From Acidobacteriota bacterium (GTDB lineage Bacteria; Acidobacteriota; UBA6911; RPQK01; JADFOI01): a DNA stretch of 5,401 nucleotides. Shown here piece by piece: positions 1 to 5,336 of the stretch (the first letter of the stretch is position 1; each line of letters starts with the position of its first letter). Made by a program: the position numbers and the translations under genes. Below the pieces are notes generated by a model. The model was given only the letters and a program-made list of their open reading frames with translations. It was not told the origin of the DNA and did no database searches. The DNA is taken from NCBI GenBank assembly GCA_029942065.1, contig JAPYTY010000163.1, positions 1 through 5,401 on the forward strand. The letters are read 5' to 3'.

Positions 1-399
1 CACGTTGACCGTCAGTCCCGACAGCGACAGGCCAAAGCCCAGGCCCACATGAATCAGTAAAAGCTGGTTCAACGATGAAGCAAAGGGGTAAAAGCCAAAG
101 CAGATGGCGATCCAGACCAATCCGACCCTGAGGATTCTCAGCGGGCCCAGGCGATCGACCAGTGCACCCGTGAAGGGGGCCATCACGGCCGCCACCAGCA
201 GGGTGAGGGAGGTGGTCCTGCTCACCTCGGCTGCGGTGGCCTGAAACTCCGCCATGAAGCGGGGAAACAGGTTCGGCGGAACGAACAGGGTCATCCCATT
301 GTTGAAGAAATAAATCAGCGCCGAACAGACGACGATATAGATGCCGTAAAATCGTTTGGCGTCGGTGGTCTGGGGTGAGAGTTCCTGCTCGGAGGTCAT
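1..399 (-). CDS. MFS transporter, N-terminal part (runs off the left edge)
   Basis: This is the first 133 residues of a major facilitator superfamily permease of the inner membrane; the rest lies beyond base 1. After a short polar N-terminus there are four hydrophobic segments, at about residues 17-37, 62-80, 92-108 and 112-131. The loop between helices 2 and 3 carries the family signature GALVDRLGPLRIL (78-90), which matches MFS motif A (G-x-x-x-D-R-x-G). The ATG at 399 is preceded by GAAAGG four bases upstream, a fair ribosome site. The gene lies 42 bp downstream of the 122-aa gene and probably shares its transcript, which suggests it exports or imports the substrate or product of the methyltransferase in this group. 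The pattern recalls monocarboxylate or oxalate/formate-type MFS proteins, but the substrate cannot be read from this fragment. The family call is firm; the role is inferred. Confidence 0.88.
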   Translation of the reverse strand, partial: MTSEQELSPQTTDAKRFYGIYIVVCSALIYFFNNGMTLFVPPNLFPRFMAEFQATAAEVSRTTSLTLLVAAVMAPFTGALVDRLGPLRILRVGLVWIAICFGFYPFASSLNQLLLIHVGLGFGLSLSGLTVNV

Positions 400-441
400 G
401 ATACCTTTCTACCCAATTCGGGCTAAAGGGGAGGCAGGTTC

Positions 442-810
442 TCAGGTGAGAGATTTCAGGATTTCTTCCCGACTCCCCGGCATGTCGGGGCGGGTGATCT
501 CTTCAAATTCCGCCTCGATCACCCGCAGCAAGGTCTCAATGAACTGGGCACGCTGCTGGGCCCGAGCTGCATCCACCTCTTCTGACGGTTGATAGTGGTC
601 GATCTCGGAAACCGTCAGGATGTTCTTTTCCTCCAACAAGCGCTCCACCGTGTCCAGGCGCTCCCGGGCAACGGAAAGTTCTCCCGCCATGGAGATGACG
701 ATCGAGAGCAGCTTATCGATGGCCGGATCGGAAAAGTACTGGGGTTTTTTCCCCTTGGCCGTTCTCAAGGCCTTGGGGGGATTCGTCTGTGTCGTCTGTG
801 TTGTTGCCAT
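442..810 (-). CDS. Small helical protein of unknown function (122 aa)
   Basis: I do not recognise a named family. The protein has no membrane segment or signal peptide and is probably cytoplasmic. Residues 1-22 are a polar, Thr- and Lys-rich tail, probably disordered. Residues 28-65 form an amphipathic helix with a coiled-coil-like heptad pattern (ELSVARERLDTVERLLEEKN, 44-63). A short linker containing DHYQPSEEVD (71-80) leads to a second acidic helix at about 81-106. There is no Cys, and no catalytic motif is visible. The ATG at 810 follows GAGGGAG with seven bases between, a good ribosome site. It lies 29 bp after the methyltransferase and 42 bp before the MFS gene on the same strand, so co-expression is very likely. 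A dimerising partner or adaptor for the methyltransferase is a possible role, inferred only from shape and context. It is accepted as real because it fits the operon spacing and has a good ribosome site and protein-like composition. Confidence 0.8.
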   Translation of the reverse strand: MATTQTTQTNPPKALRTAKGKKPQYFSDPAIDKLLSIVISMAGELSVARERLDTVERLLEEKNILTVSEIDHYQPSEEVDAARAQQRAQFIETLLRVIEAEFEEITRPDMPGSREEILKSLT

Positions 811-839
811 AAAAACGCTCCCTCGAAGCTATTGGGCGA

Positions 840-1949
840 CTATTTTTCTCCCACCACGACAGGCCAGCTCTTGAAGTGAGGAGAGAAACTCTTGGCGGGT
901 GCTCCTTCGTTTCGAGCCTTGCCCTCCTCGAAACCCATCTTGACGGCTGTGGCGGCCATATCCGTGGCCCGGTACATGTTGGCGAAATTTTCGTTGGTGT
1001 TCTGGCACTCCCACTCCATGACGAAACTGCTGAAGGGGTCTGAGCCCCCGGGGACGTCCAGGTGCATCATCATGCCGCCCGGTCTGAGCAGTCGGTAGGA
1101 CTCTCCCAGGATTCGGGGCAGGGCCGACTGCGAGGTTTCATGGAACATGATGTGGGAGAGAACCAGGTCGAAGCTTTCATCCGGATAGTCGGTCTCTTCG
1201 GCGTTTTGCTGCTTGTAGTGGATGGGAATGCCCATCGACCCGGCCCGGCCATGGGCATAGCGAAGCACCGGTGCCCCCACGTCAATGCCGTGAACCTCGG
1301 CTTCCGGATACTCTTCTTTCCAGGCCGTCGTGGAATTCCCGACGGCGCAACCCATGTCCAGGATCCTGGTGGGCGTGTGATCCGGATACTCCTTCTGATA
1401 GTAGTTGATCAGGGTGCGGGCCAGCAGGTCGTTCTTGGGACCCATGAAACCGAAGGCGTAGATGTCCATGGCGGCGTCATAGAGAACTCCCGCACTCACA
1501 TCGTCATCCACCACATCGGTGTGATACCCGCCCGGCATGATGTGGATATCGGCGGCCGTGTGGTACTTGGGGATTTCCAGGTCCGGATCCAGTTCCAGGG
1601 TCCCCTCAGTCTTCTCTCCCAGATCCTTGTATCGTTCGATCAAGTGCTCCCTCTGGGGTTCCAGTGAATCGGTCACCGAATCGTACATCATCTCCTGGCT
1701 CTTTCTCTGCATGGCACTCCAGAGCTGGTAATAGGGATCCCGGGTCATTTCCCGGCGGACTTCTTGCAGTTCCTGTGGCTCGCGGCCGTGCTCTTTTTCG
1801 AACCCGGGTTTGACGCGGGCCTTGTACACCGCACCCAGTCCGCTTCGGATCTTCATGGCCAGGTGAGCACGAAACGATTTCACGAAGTCCTGCCGAGCTC
1901 TCTGATCCTGGGTTCTTTCGGGAAGCATTTCGTGGGGATACAGACTCAT
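840..1949 (-). CDS. Class I SAM-dependent methyltransferase (369 aa)
   Basis: The C-terminal half is a Rossmann-fold methyltransferase of the Methyltransf_11/25 type, which transfers a methyl group from S-adenosylmethionine to an unknown acceptor. Visible motifs are motif I RILDMGCAVGNS (195-206, SAM-binding glycine loop), the acidic residue D223 in HGIDVG that usually contacts the SAM ribose, the motif around QNAEETDYPDESFDLVLS (248-265), and motif III LLRPGGMMMHLD (287-298). The N-terminal 190 residues are unusual for a simple methyltransferase. They are charged and helical up to about 115, then a segment with DPDLEIPKYHTAADIHIMPG (121-140) and an aromatic stretch near 160-170 follow; these may form a substrate-binding cap. 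The ATG at 1949 is preceded by a GGAGAGGAGA tract with good spacing. It is the first gene of a likely three-gene operon with the 122-aa protein and the MFS transporter. The enzyme class is certain; the acceptor (small molecule more likely than RNA or protein) is not. Confidence 0.9.
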   Translation of the reverse strand: MSLYPHEMLPERTQDQRARQDFVKSFRAHLAMKIRSGLGAVYKARVKPGFEKEHGREPQELQEVRREMTRDPYYQLWSAMQRKSQEMMYDSVTDSLEPQREHLIERYKDLGEKTEGTLELDPDLEIPKYHTAADIHIMPGGYHTDVVDDDVSAGVLYDAAMDIYAFGFMGPKNDLLARTLINYYQKEYPDHTPTRILDMGCAVGNSTTAWKEEYPEAEVHGIDVGAPVLRYAHGRAGSMGIPIHYKQQNAEETDYPDESFDLVLSHIMFHETSQSALPRILGESYRLLRPGGMMMHLDVPGGSDPFSSFVMEWECQNTNENFANMYRATDMAATAVKMGFEEGKARNEGAPAKSFSPHFKSWPVVVGEK

Positions 1950-1982
1950 GGCGATTATCTCCTCTCCTCAAGCCCGGCGTCC

Positions 1983-2005
1983 CGAACGGCTCCCAAGCCC
2001 GTTCG
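1983..2005 (-). promoter_or_regulatory. Stem-loop in the methyltransferase leader
   Basis: Seven-base perfect arms (CGAACGG and CCGTTCG) are separated by nine bases, and an alternative pairing inside shortens the loop to four. The element sits 34-56 bases upstream of the methyltransferase start codon, within the predicted 5' leader and just before the ribosome site. A weaker six-base stem (2012-2017 with 2031-2036, one G-U pair) lies beside it. There is no T-run, so it is not an intrinsic terminator; it could be a structured leader or a protein-binding site. Confidence 0.35.
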
Positions 2006-2077
2006 AGGACCGGCGAGTGACCTCTTGGAACCCGCCACTTCCACAGGGGTAACCGGTGCGAGTAAATCTGGAGCGAG

Positions 2078-2106
2078 ATTGTATAGCGAGAGGGAAACAG
2101 GGTCAA
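2078..2106 (-). promoter_or_regulatory. Sigma70-type promoter of the methyltransferase operon
   Basis: Read on the minus strand, TTGACC (2106-2101, five of six matches to the -35 consensus) is followed after exactly 17 bases by TACAAT (2083-2078, five of six to the -10 consensus). The predicted transcription start is near 2071, giving a leader of about 120 bases before the start codon at 1949. No other candidate in this intergenic region is as good. It points at the three minus-strand genes and lies about 115 bp from the start of the divergent AlgH-family gene. Confidence 0.7.
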
Positions 2107-2221
2107 GGAAACAACCTCCTAGATTCAATGGGGTTAGAGCACCACCGTGCCGGATGGAGCCGGTAGGGTTTTTCGACGCCGTCTCTTTCTTTTCCGGATC
2201 AAAAGATTTAGGCTCCAATTC

Positions 2222-2989
2222 ATGGAAATCCAAAGGAAATTGGGAATGGTCTCGGTCGTCCTGATGCTTCCCGTACTGGTGCTCGGCGGAGTCCAGTGGG
2301 GAGTGGAACCGGCCTTCCCGCAACCGGGTCTGAAACTCGTCCAGCAAACGGTGACACCGGGAAAGGGGGTGTTTCTGGTGGCCAGTTCCGAGATGAGGGA
2401 TCCCCGGTTTTCCCAGACTGTGGTGTTGCTACTAGCTCATGGGGAGGGCGGTACCCTGGGTCTCATTATCAACCGGGCTTCCGAGATTCCGCTTTCCGAG
2501 GTCCTGACGGAGCTGGAAAATCCAGGCCTCGAATCTCAGTTTCTGTTTTTTGGAGGGCCGGTGGGACTGGATGGACTTCTCTTTCTGATGCGAACCGATC
2601 TTGAACCGGAACGGGCCACCCAGGTGATGGAGGATGTTTACTTCAGCGGGGATCGGGCCCTGCTGGAAGAACTGCTTGGGCAGGATCAGGATTCCCGTGA
2701 TTTGCGCGTCTACCTGGGTCAGGCCGGCTGGGCTCCCGGTCAACTTGAAAATGAACTTGCAGGTGGCAGCTGGGATCTGGTGCGCGCTGACACCCATACG
2801 GTATTTGAGAAGGATCTGAAGGACATCTGGCTCGATTTGAGTGGACCCCCGGAAATCCCCAGATTTATCGTCCAGGGTGGAGTACAAGCCAGACACCTCG
2901 TTTCAGTTTGTCTCCCTTTTTGCCTATACTTGAAGCAGGCTTTGAAAGCATATCCGTTGCGGGGTGGTCCGGCGAATCACTTGCGATGA
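2222..2989 (+). CDS. AlgH/YqgE (UPF0301) family protein with an N-terminal signal or anchor (255 aa)
   Basis: The core is the AlgH/YqgE fold, a family of poorly defined function once linked to alginate regulation. With the ATG at 2222, visible signatures are KGVFLVASSEMRDPRFSQTV (48-67), GTLGLIINR (77-85), FFGGPV (109-114), GQAGWAPGQLENEL (166-179) and the D-x-W block near 201-203. Usual members are about 185 residues, cytoplasmic, and start almost at the first motif. This one has about 45 extra N-terminal residues: Arg/Lys (9-11), a hydrophobic stretch (about 13-24) and a Pro-rich linker. That looks like a signal peptide or membrane anchor, with no lipobox. The start is uncertain. ATG 2222 supplies the basic n-region but has only a weak AGG upstream; in-frame ATG 2246 has a better ribosome site (AAAGGA, eight bases away). 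A GTG at 2147 would remain in frame but is poorly supported. The C-terminal 45 or so residues do not resemble the family and may follow a frameshift. Confidence 0.85.
   Translation: MEIQRKLGMVSVVLMLPVLVLGGVQWGVEPAFPQPGLKLVQQTVTPGKGVFLVASSEMRDPRFSQTVVLLLAHGEGGTLGLIINRASEIPLSEVLTELENPGLESQFLFFGGPVGLDGLLFLMRTDLEPERATQVMEDVYFSGDRALLEELLGQDQDSRDLRVYLGQAGWAPGQLENELAGGSWDLVRADTHTVFEKDLKDIWLDLSGPPEIPRFIVQGGVQARHLVSVCLPFCLYLKQALKAYPLRGGPANHLR
2232..2237 (+). promoter_or_regulatory. Ribosome site favouring the alternative AlgH-family start at 2246
   Basis: AAAGGA lies eight bases before the in-frame ATG at 2246, better than anything in front of ATG 2222. Using it would give a 247-residue protein that begins directly with the hydrophobic segment and lacks the Arg/Lys pair. 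The choice affects whether the segment can act as an export signal. Confidence 0.35.
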
Positions 2990-3025
2990 TCCCCTTGGAC
3001 CACGGCGCAGATTTTAGGAGGATTC

Positions 3026-3562
3026 ATGCAGGACGAAGGTAATGCAAATCAGTGGGAGGGATCTGACCGAAGAGGAATGACCGAAGCGAAATTGCGTCAT
3101 GTGAACGATCACTTGACGCCTCTGGCCGCGATCATCGTGATCCCGGGCCTTCTGGTAGCGCCTTTGCCGACGCGTGCGAAGGTGGCGGCGGGTGTCCTGA
3201 TTGCCTTTTCCGTGATCCTCAACTACGTCTCGATCTACATGATGGAGCGGAATGTTCGCCTGATTGGGACCGTCCGGGTGGCGACCAACTATATTGTCAA
3301 TATTTTTCTATCGTGGCTACTCTACGCTGTCTGGAGCCCGGTGTGGCTGCTGTTGTTGCTGATGTCGATCGGGGTAGCCGTTTACCAGGATCGTCGAGAT
3401 TCACTGATTGCCGGGAGTGCCATTGCCGTGATGCTGCTCGCGGTGCACTGGAATTACGGAGACCACACTCTATTGGCCTGGACCGAGGTCGGAGTCAAAG
3501 CCTCGATCATTATACTGATCAACCTCTTCGTCAACGGTCTCAGTGACATCGAGTCGGAATAG
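3026..3562 (+). CDS. Six-helix integral membrane protein of unknown function (178 aa)
   Basis: I do not recognise a named family. A polar, charged N-terminus (1-30) is followed by hydrophobic segments at about 31-48, 51-73, 84-103, 104-120, 126-142 and 157-172, separated by short basic loops such as MERNVRLIG (73-81) and QDRRD (121-125). It ends only six residues after the last helix (DIESE). The compact array, ending in a helix like IIILINLFVNGL, resembles the membrane sensor part of bacterial histidine kinases and diguanylate cyclases, but no kinase, PAS or GGDEF domain follows. It could be a stand-alone relative or a sensor module that has lost its output domain. A near-perfect AGGAGG lies four bases before the ATG, so start and expression are well supported. 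It begins 36 bp after the AlgH-family gene and may be co-transcribed; a TATACT at 2925-2930 with a poor -35 region might provide its own promoter. Confidence 0.8.
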   Translation: MQDEGNANQWEGSDRRGMTEAKLRHVNDHLTPLAAIIVIPGLLVAPLPTRAKVAAGVLIAFSVILNYVSIYMMERNVRLIGTVRVATNYIVNIFLSWLLYAVWSPVWLLLLLMSIGVAVYQDRRDSLIAGSAIAVMLLAVHWNYGDHTLLAWTEVGVKASIIILINLFVNGLSDIESE

Positions 3563-3753
3563 CAAATCCGGTCCACTAAGGTAAATCGGGTGTCCGCAGT
3601 CTGTTCTCGGACGAGACTCCCGATATCTGCTTCACCACGGAGGATCGCAACGCGACGGCCTCGGACTCGCCGCTGTCGGGTTGGACCGAGAATTTGAGAT
3701 CTACCTGGTTTCGTTTATCCTGACATTGCACCTTTCCCCCTTACCGTATCGAT
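3563..3753. other. Intergenic gap of 191 bp, no gene recognised
   Basis: No supported gene, RNA gene or strong promoter is visible. The only structure of note is the stem-loop at 3585-3624. CTGACA at 3720-3725 resembles a -35 box for the gluconokinase gene, but no convincing -10 box follows at the right distance. One reading frame stays open for about 47 codons up to 3722, but it lacks an ATG, GTG or TTG start and a ribosome site. Confidence 0.5.
3585..3624 (+). terminator. Possible stem-loop after the membrane-protein gene
   Basis: ATCGGG (3585-3590) pairs with CCCGAT (3619-3624), and inside it AGTCT (3598-3602) pairs with AGACT (3614-3618), which adjoins the outer right arm. A short GTT/GAC extension closes on a CTCG loop. 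The left side has a seven-base bulge. It lies 22 bases after the stop codon, a usual place for a terminator, but no T-run follows. It could be a factor-dependent terminator or mRNA 3'-end structure; chance is also possible. Confidence 0.3.
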
Positions 3754-4266
3754 ATGTCTGAACGTTCTCAGGTCTTGATCATTGCGGGGGTTGCCGGAGT
3801 GGGAAAAACGACGGTGGGCCGCCTGTTGGCAATCGACCTGGGTTGGGAGTTTTGTGAGGGGGATGATTTCCACCCGCCCGGGAACCTGCAAAAAATGGTG
3901 GCAGGTGTGCCCCTGACCGATCAAGACCGATGGCCCTGGCTTCAGGCACTCAAAGATGAGTTGGGCCGAGCCATCCGGGAAGAACGATCCCTCGTTGTGG
4001 CGTGCTCGCTTCTCAGGAAGAGTTACAGAAAAGTCCTGATCAACGATTTCGACCCTGTCAGGGCGGTCTTTTTGCAGGCGGAGGAACACCTGATCCAGGA
4101 GCGGCTCAGTCGTCGCGATCCTCATTTTTTTCCAAGGGAGCTCCTTCAAAGCCAGCTTGAAACCTGGGAAGAACCGGAGGAGGGAATCGTGGTGGATGCT
4201 TCTCAGGCTCCCGCCGAAATCGTCAGGGAGCTCAAAAAGAAGCTGGGACTGGAGAAGGAAGGATAG
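3754..4266 (+). CDS. gntK: Gluconokinase, GntK type (170 aa)
   Basis: A cytoplasmic P-loop kinase that phosphorylates D-gluconate with ATP to 6-phosphogluconate, feeding the Entner-Doudoroff or pentose phosphate pathway. Length matches the family (about 165-180). Family motifs appear in order: Walker A GVAGVGKTT (12-20), EGDDFHPPGNLQKM (35-48) for gluconate binding, GVPLTDQDRWPWL (51-63), VACSLLRKSYR (82-92), the lid region RLSRRDPHFFP (117-127), LLQSQLETWEEP (130-141) and VVDAS (146-150). The ATG at 3754 gives the typical N-terminus; an earlier start is not needed. No Shine-Dalgarno sequence precedes it, since the upstream bases are pyrimidine-rich, so initiation may be leaderless or SD-independent. 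No gluconate permease, regulator or dehydratase is nearby, so it looks like a single-gene unit, closed by the terminator at 4268. Shikimate kinase was considered, but the HPPGN and TDQDRWPWL blocks are specific for gluconokinase. Confidence 0.93.
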   Translation: MSERSQVLIIAGVAGVGKTTVGRLLAIDLGWEFCEGDDFHPPGNLQKMVAGVPLTDQDRWPWLQALKDELGRAIREERSLVVACSLLRKSYRKVLINDFDPVRAVFLQAEEHLIQERLSRRDPHFFPRELLQSQLETWEEPEEGIVVDASQAPAEIVRELKKKLGLEKEG

Positions 4267-4267
4267 G

Positions 4268-4289
4268 GGCGCACGGGCGTGCGCCTTTT
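4268..4289 (+). terminator. Intrinsic terminator of the gluconokinase gene
   Basis: Perfect seven-base arms GGCGCAC and GTGCGCC flank a GGGC loop and are followed directly by TTTT. The stem begins one base after the gluconokinase stop codon. This separates the gene from the dioxygenase downstream, which has its own promoter. The T-run is short, so termination may be partial. Confidence 0.8.
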
Positions 4290-4314
4290 CGATCGGGTGG
4301 CACGGTTTTGTAGC

Positions 4315-4333
4315 GGCCGCTCTATGAGCGGCT
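4315..4333. repeat. Inverted repeat between terminator and dioxygenase promoter
   Basis: GCCGCTC and GAGCGGC are perfect seven-base arms around a TAT loop (4316-4332), extended by one G-T pair. It lies about 40 bp upstream of the -10 box at 4372, and no T-run follows on either strand. It could be a second stem-loop behind the gluconokinase terminator or a binding site upstream of the dioxygenase promoter; the sequence alone does not decide. Confidence 0.4.
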
Positions 4334-4368
4334 CTCCGGCGTCGATGGGACCCTCAAGGAGTGTATTT

Positions 4369-4377
4369 TGTTATAAT
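4369..4377 (+). promoter_or_regulatory. Extended -10 promoter of the dioxygenase gene
   Basis: TGTTATAAT contains a perfect TATAAT (4372-4377) preceded by the TG of an extended -10 element. No good -35 box lies 16-18 bases upstream, which is usual for extended -10 promoters and also for activator-dependent ones. The predicted transcription start is near 4384, only about 17 bases before the ATG at 4401 and inside the palindrome at 4380-4391. Confidence 0.6.
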
Positions 4378-4379
4378 GA

Positions 4380-4391
4380 GATCAGCTGATC
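4380..4391. promoter_or_regulatory. Perfect 12-bp palindrome, candidate operator
   Basis: GATCAGCTGATC is its own reverse complement. It starts three bases after the -10 box and spans the predicted transcription start, where a bound repressor would block initiation. It also contains two GATC sites. No regulator gene is present in the window to pair with it. Confidence 0.45.
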
Positions 4392-4400
4392 GGTTGCTCA

Positions 4401-5267
4401 ATGGGGATCTCAATCAAACCTTTATCCGAGGCTCTGGGGGCCGAAATCACCGGTGTGGATTTGTCACAGCCGGTCGATGACGGGACCGGTGAACAGATCC
4501 TGGATGCCTTTCATCAGCACCAGCTCCTTTTGTTTCCCGACCAGACCCTGACCCCCGAGCAGCACATTGCCTTTAGCCGCGGTTTCGGGGAACTGGAGAT
4601 TCATGTCTGCGGACAATACCTGCTGCCGGAATACCCGGAAATTCTGTTACTGACCAACGAGCGCGATCAGGAGGGTCAGCGGCTGAGCATCGCCGACGGC
4701 GGCTCCGGCTGGCACTCGGATCTTTCCTACATGAAAAGGCCCAGCCTGGGCTCCTTGCTGCATGCGGTCCGAGTTCCGAAGACGGGTGGGGATACCGAGT
4801 GGGCCAGCCTCTACCAGGCTTATGAGACCTTGCCCGAAAAAACTCAAAAGCGAATTGAAGGCCTCAGGGCGATTCATCAGTTTGATCAGAGGTCTAATCC
4901 CAGGCTGCCCCCTCCTGATTTGAGAAACCGGGATGAGCATTCCGAGGAACTCATAGCCCTGACGCCCGACATGGTGCACCCTATCGTCCGTACTCATCCG
5001 GTAACCGGCCACAAGTCGCTGTTTGTCTCCCTGCGTTTTACCATTGGCATCGCCGACATGGGGGAGACTGAAGGAACGGAACTGCTGGATGAACTGCTGG
5101 CCCATCAGGAGCAGTCGGAGTTCACCTACCGTCACAAGTGGGGGCAGGGGGACCTGATGATGTGGGACAACCGTTGTACCAATCACCGAGCCTGTGGGGG
5201 CGTGGTGGAGCTTCCCCAGGTGCGGCGGCTGCACCGAACCACCGTGATGGGCGACGTTCCGTACTGA
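4401..5267 (+). CDS. TauD/TfdA family 2-oxoglutarate-dependent dioxygenase (288 aa)
   Basis: A cytoplasmic non-heme Fe(II) enzyme that couples decarboxylation of 2-oxoglutarate to hydroxylation of a substrate, often releasing a side group (sulfite from taurine in TauD, glyoxylate from 2,4-D in TfdA). Length matches the family (E. coli TauD is about 283). The N-terminus IKPLSEALGAEITGVDLSQP (5-24) is typical. The iron ligands are H105 and D107 in WHSDLS and H262 in WDNRCTNHRA; R279 in RRLHRT fits the arginine that binds 2-oxoglutarate. The H-x-D...H triad is intact, so the enzyme should be active. The substrate is unknown: there are no taurine or sulfonate transport genes here, and residues around 160-195 (with a PRLPPPDLR segment) differ from what I know of TauD. 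ATG 4401 is the only usable start, because an in-frame stop lies at 4377-4379. No Shine-Dalgarno sequence is present in the short leader. It has its own promoter and a candidate operator. Confidence 0.9.
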   Translation: MGISIKPLSEALGAEITGVDLSQPVDDGTGEQILDAFHQHQLLLFPDQTLTPEQHIAFSRGFGELEIHVCGQYLLPEYPEILLLTNERDQEGQRLSIADGGSGWHSDLSYMKRPSLGSLLHAVRVPKTGGDTEWASLYQAYETLPEKTQKRIEGLRAIHQFDQRSNPRLPPPDLRNRDEHSEELIALTPDMVHPIVRTHPVTGHKSLFVSLRFTIGIADMGETEGTELLDELLAHQEQSEFTYRHKWGQGDLMMWDNRCTNHRACGGVVELPQVRRLHRTTVMGDVPY

Positions 5268-5268
5268 A

Positions 5269-5287
5269 GAGCGGCCTCGCTCCGCTC
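5269..5287 (+). terminator. Stem-loop just after the dioxygenase gene
   Basis: GAGCGG (5269-5274) pairs with CCGCTC (5282-5287) around a seven-base loop, starting two bases after the stop codon. No T-run follows, so it is at best a weak or factor-dependent terminator. Confidence 0.35.
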
Positions 5288-5291
5288 GGCC

Positions 5292-5313
5292 ACGTTCCAC
5301 GTTCCAGGTTTCC
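5292..5313. repeat. Short tandem repeat, ACGTTCC unit
   Basis: Two exact copies of the 7-base unit ACGTTCC (5292-5298, 5299-5305) are followed by a degenerate copy AGGTTTCC. Non-coding and probably of slippage origin. Confidence 0.5.
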
Positions 5314-5336
5314 GGAATGTGGGAGGCGCCGAATCC

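Noticed and set aside
1062..1667. Plus-strand open frame of 201 codons
   Set aside because: It lies entirely antisense to the methyltransferase gene, whose motifs are unmistakable. Its own translation shows no domain and is rich in residues typical of a shadow frame.
1606..2106. Minus-strand open frame of 166 codons over the methyltransferase start
   Set aside because: It overlaps the 5' part of the methyltransferase gene and its leader in another frame, and its Arg- and Pro-rich composition is not protein-like.
2147..2221. GTG at 2147 as start of the AlgH-family gene
   Set aside because: It would add 25 Arg- and Phe-rich residues before the signal-like segment, with no ribosome site; the ATG at 2222 or 2246 fits better.
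1955..2347. Minus-strand open frame of 130 codons across the divergent intergenic region
   Set aside because: It covers the promoter of the methyltransferase operon and the start of the AlgH-family gene; no motif or ribosome site supports it.
2902..2930. Promoter for the membrane-protein gene with TATACT as -10 box
   Set aside because: The -10 match is good, but the bases 17 upstream (TTCAGT) match the -35 consensus in only three positions, so it is mentioned only as a possibility.
3590..3722. Small gene in the gap before the gluconokinase gene
   Set aside because: The most protein-like frame has no ATG, GTG or TTG start after its upstream stop and no ribosome site.
3715..4149. Minus-strand open frame of 144 codons
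   Set aside because: Antisense to the gluconokinase gene, with no recognisable features.
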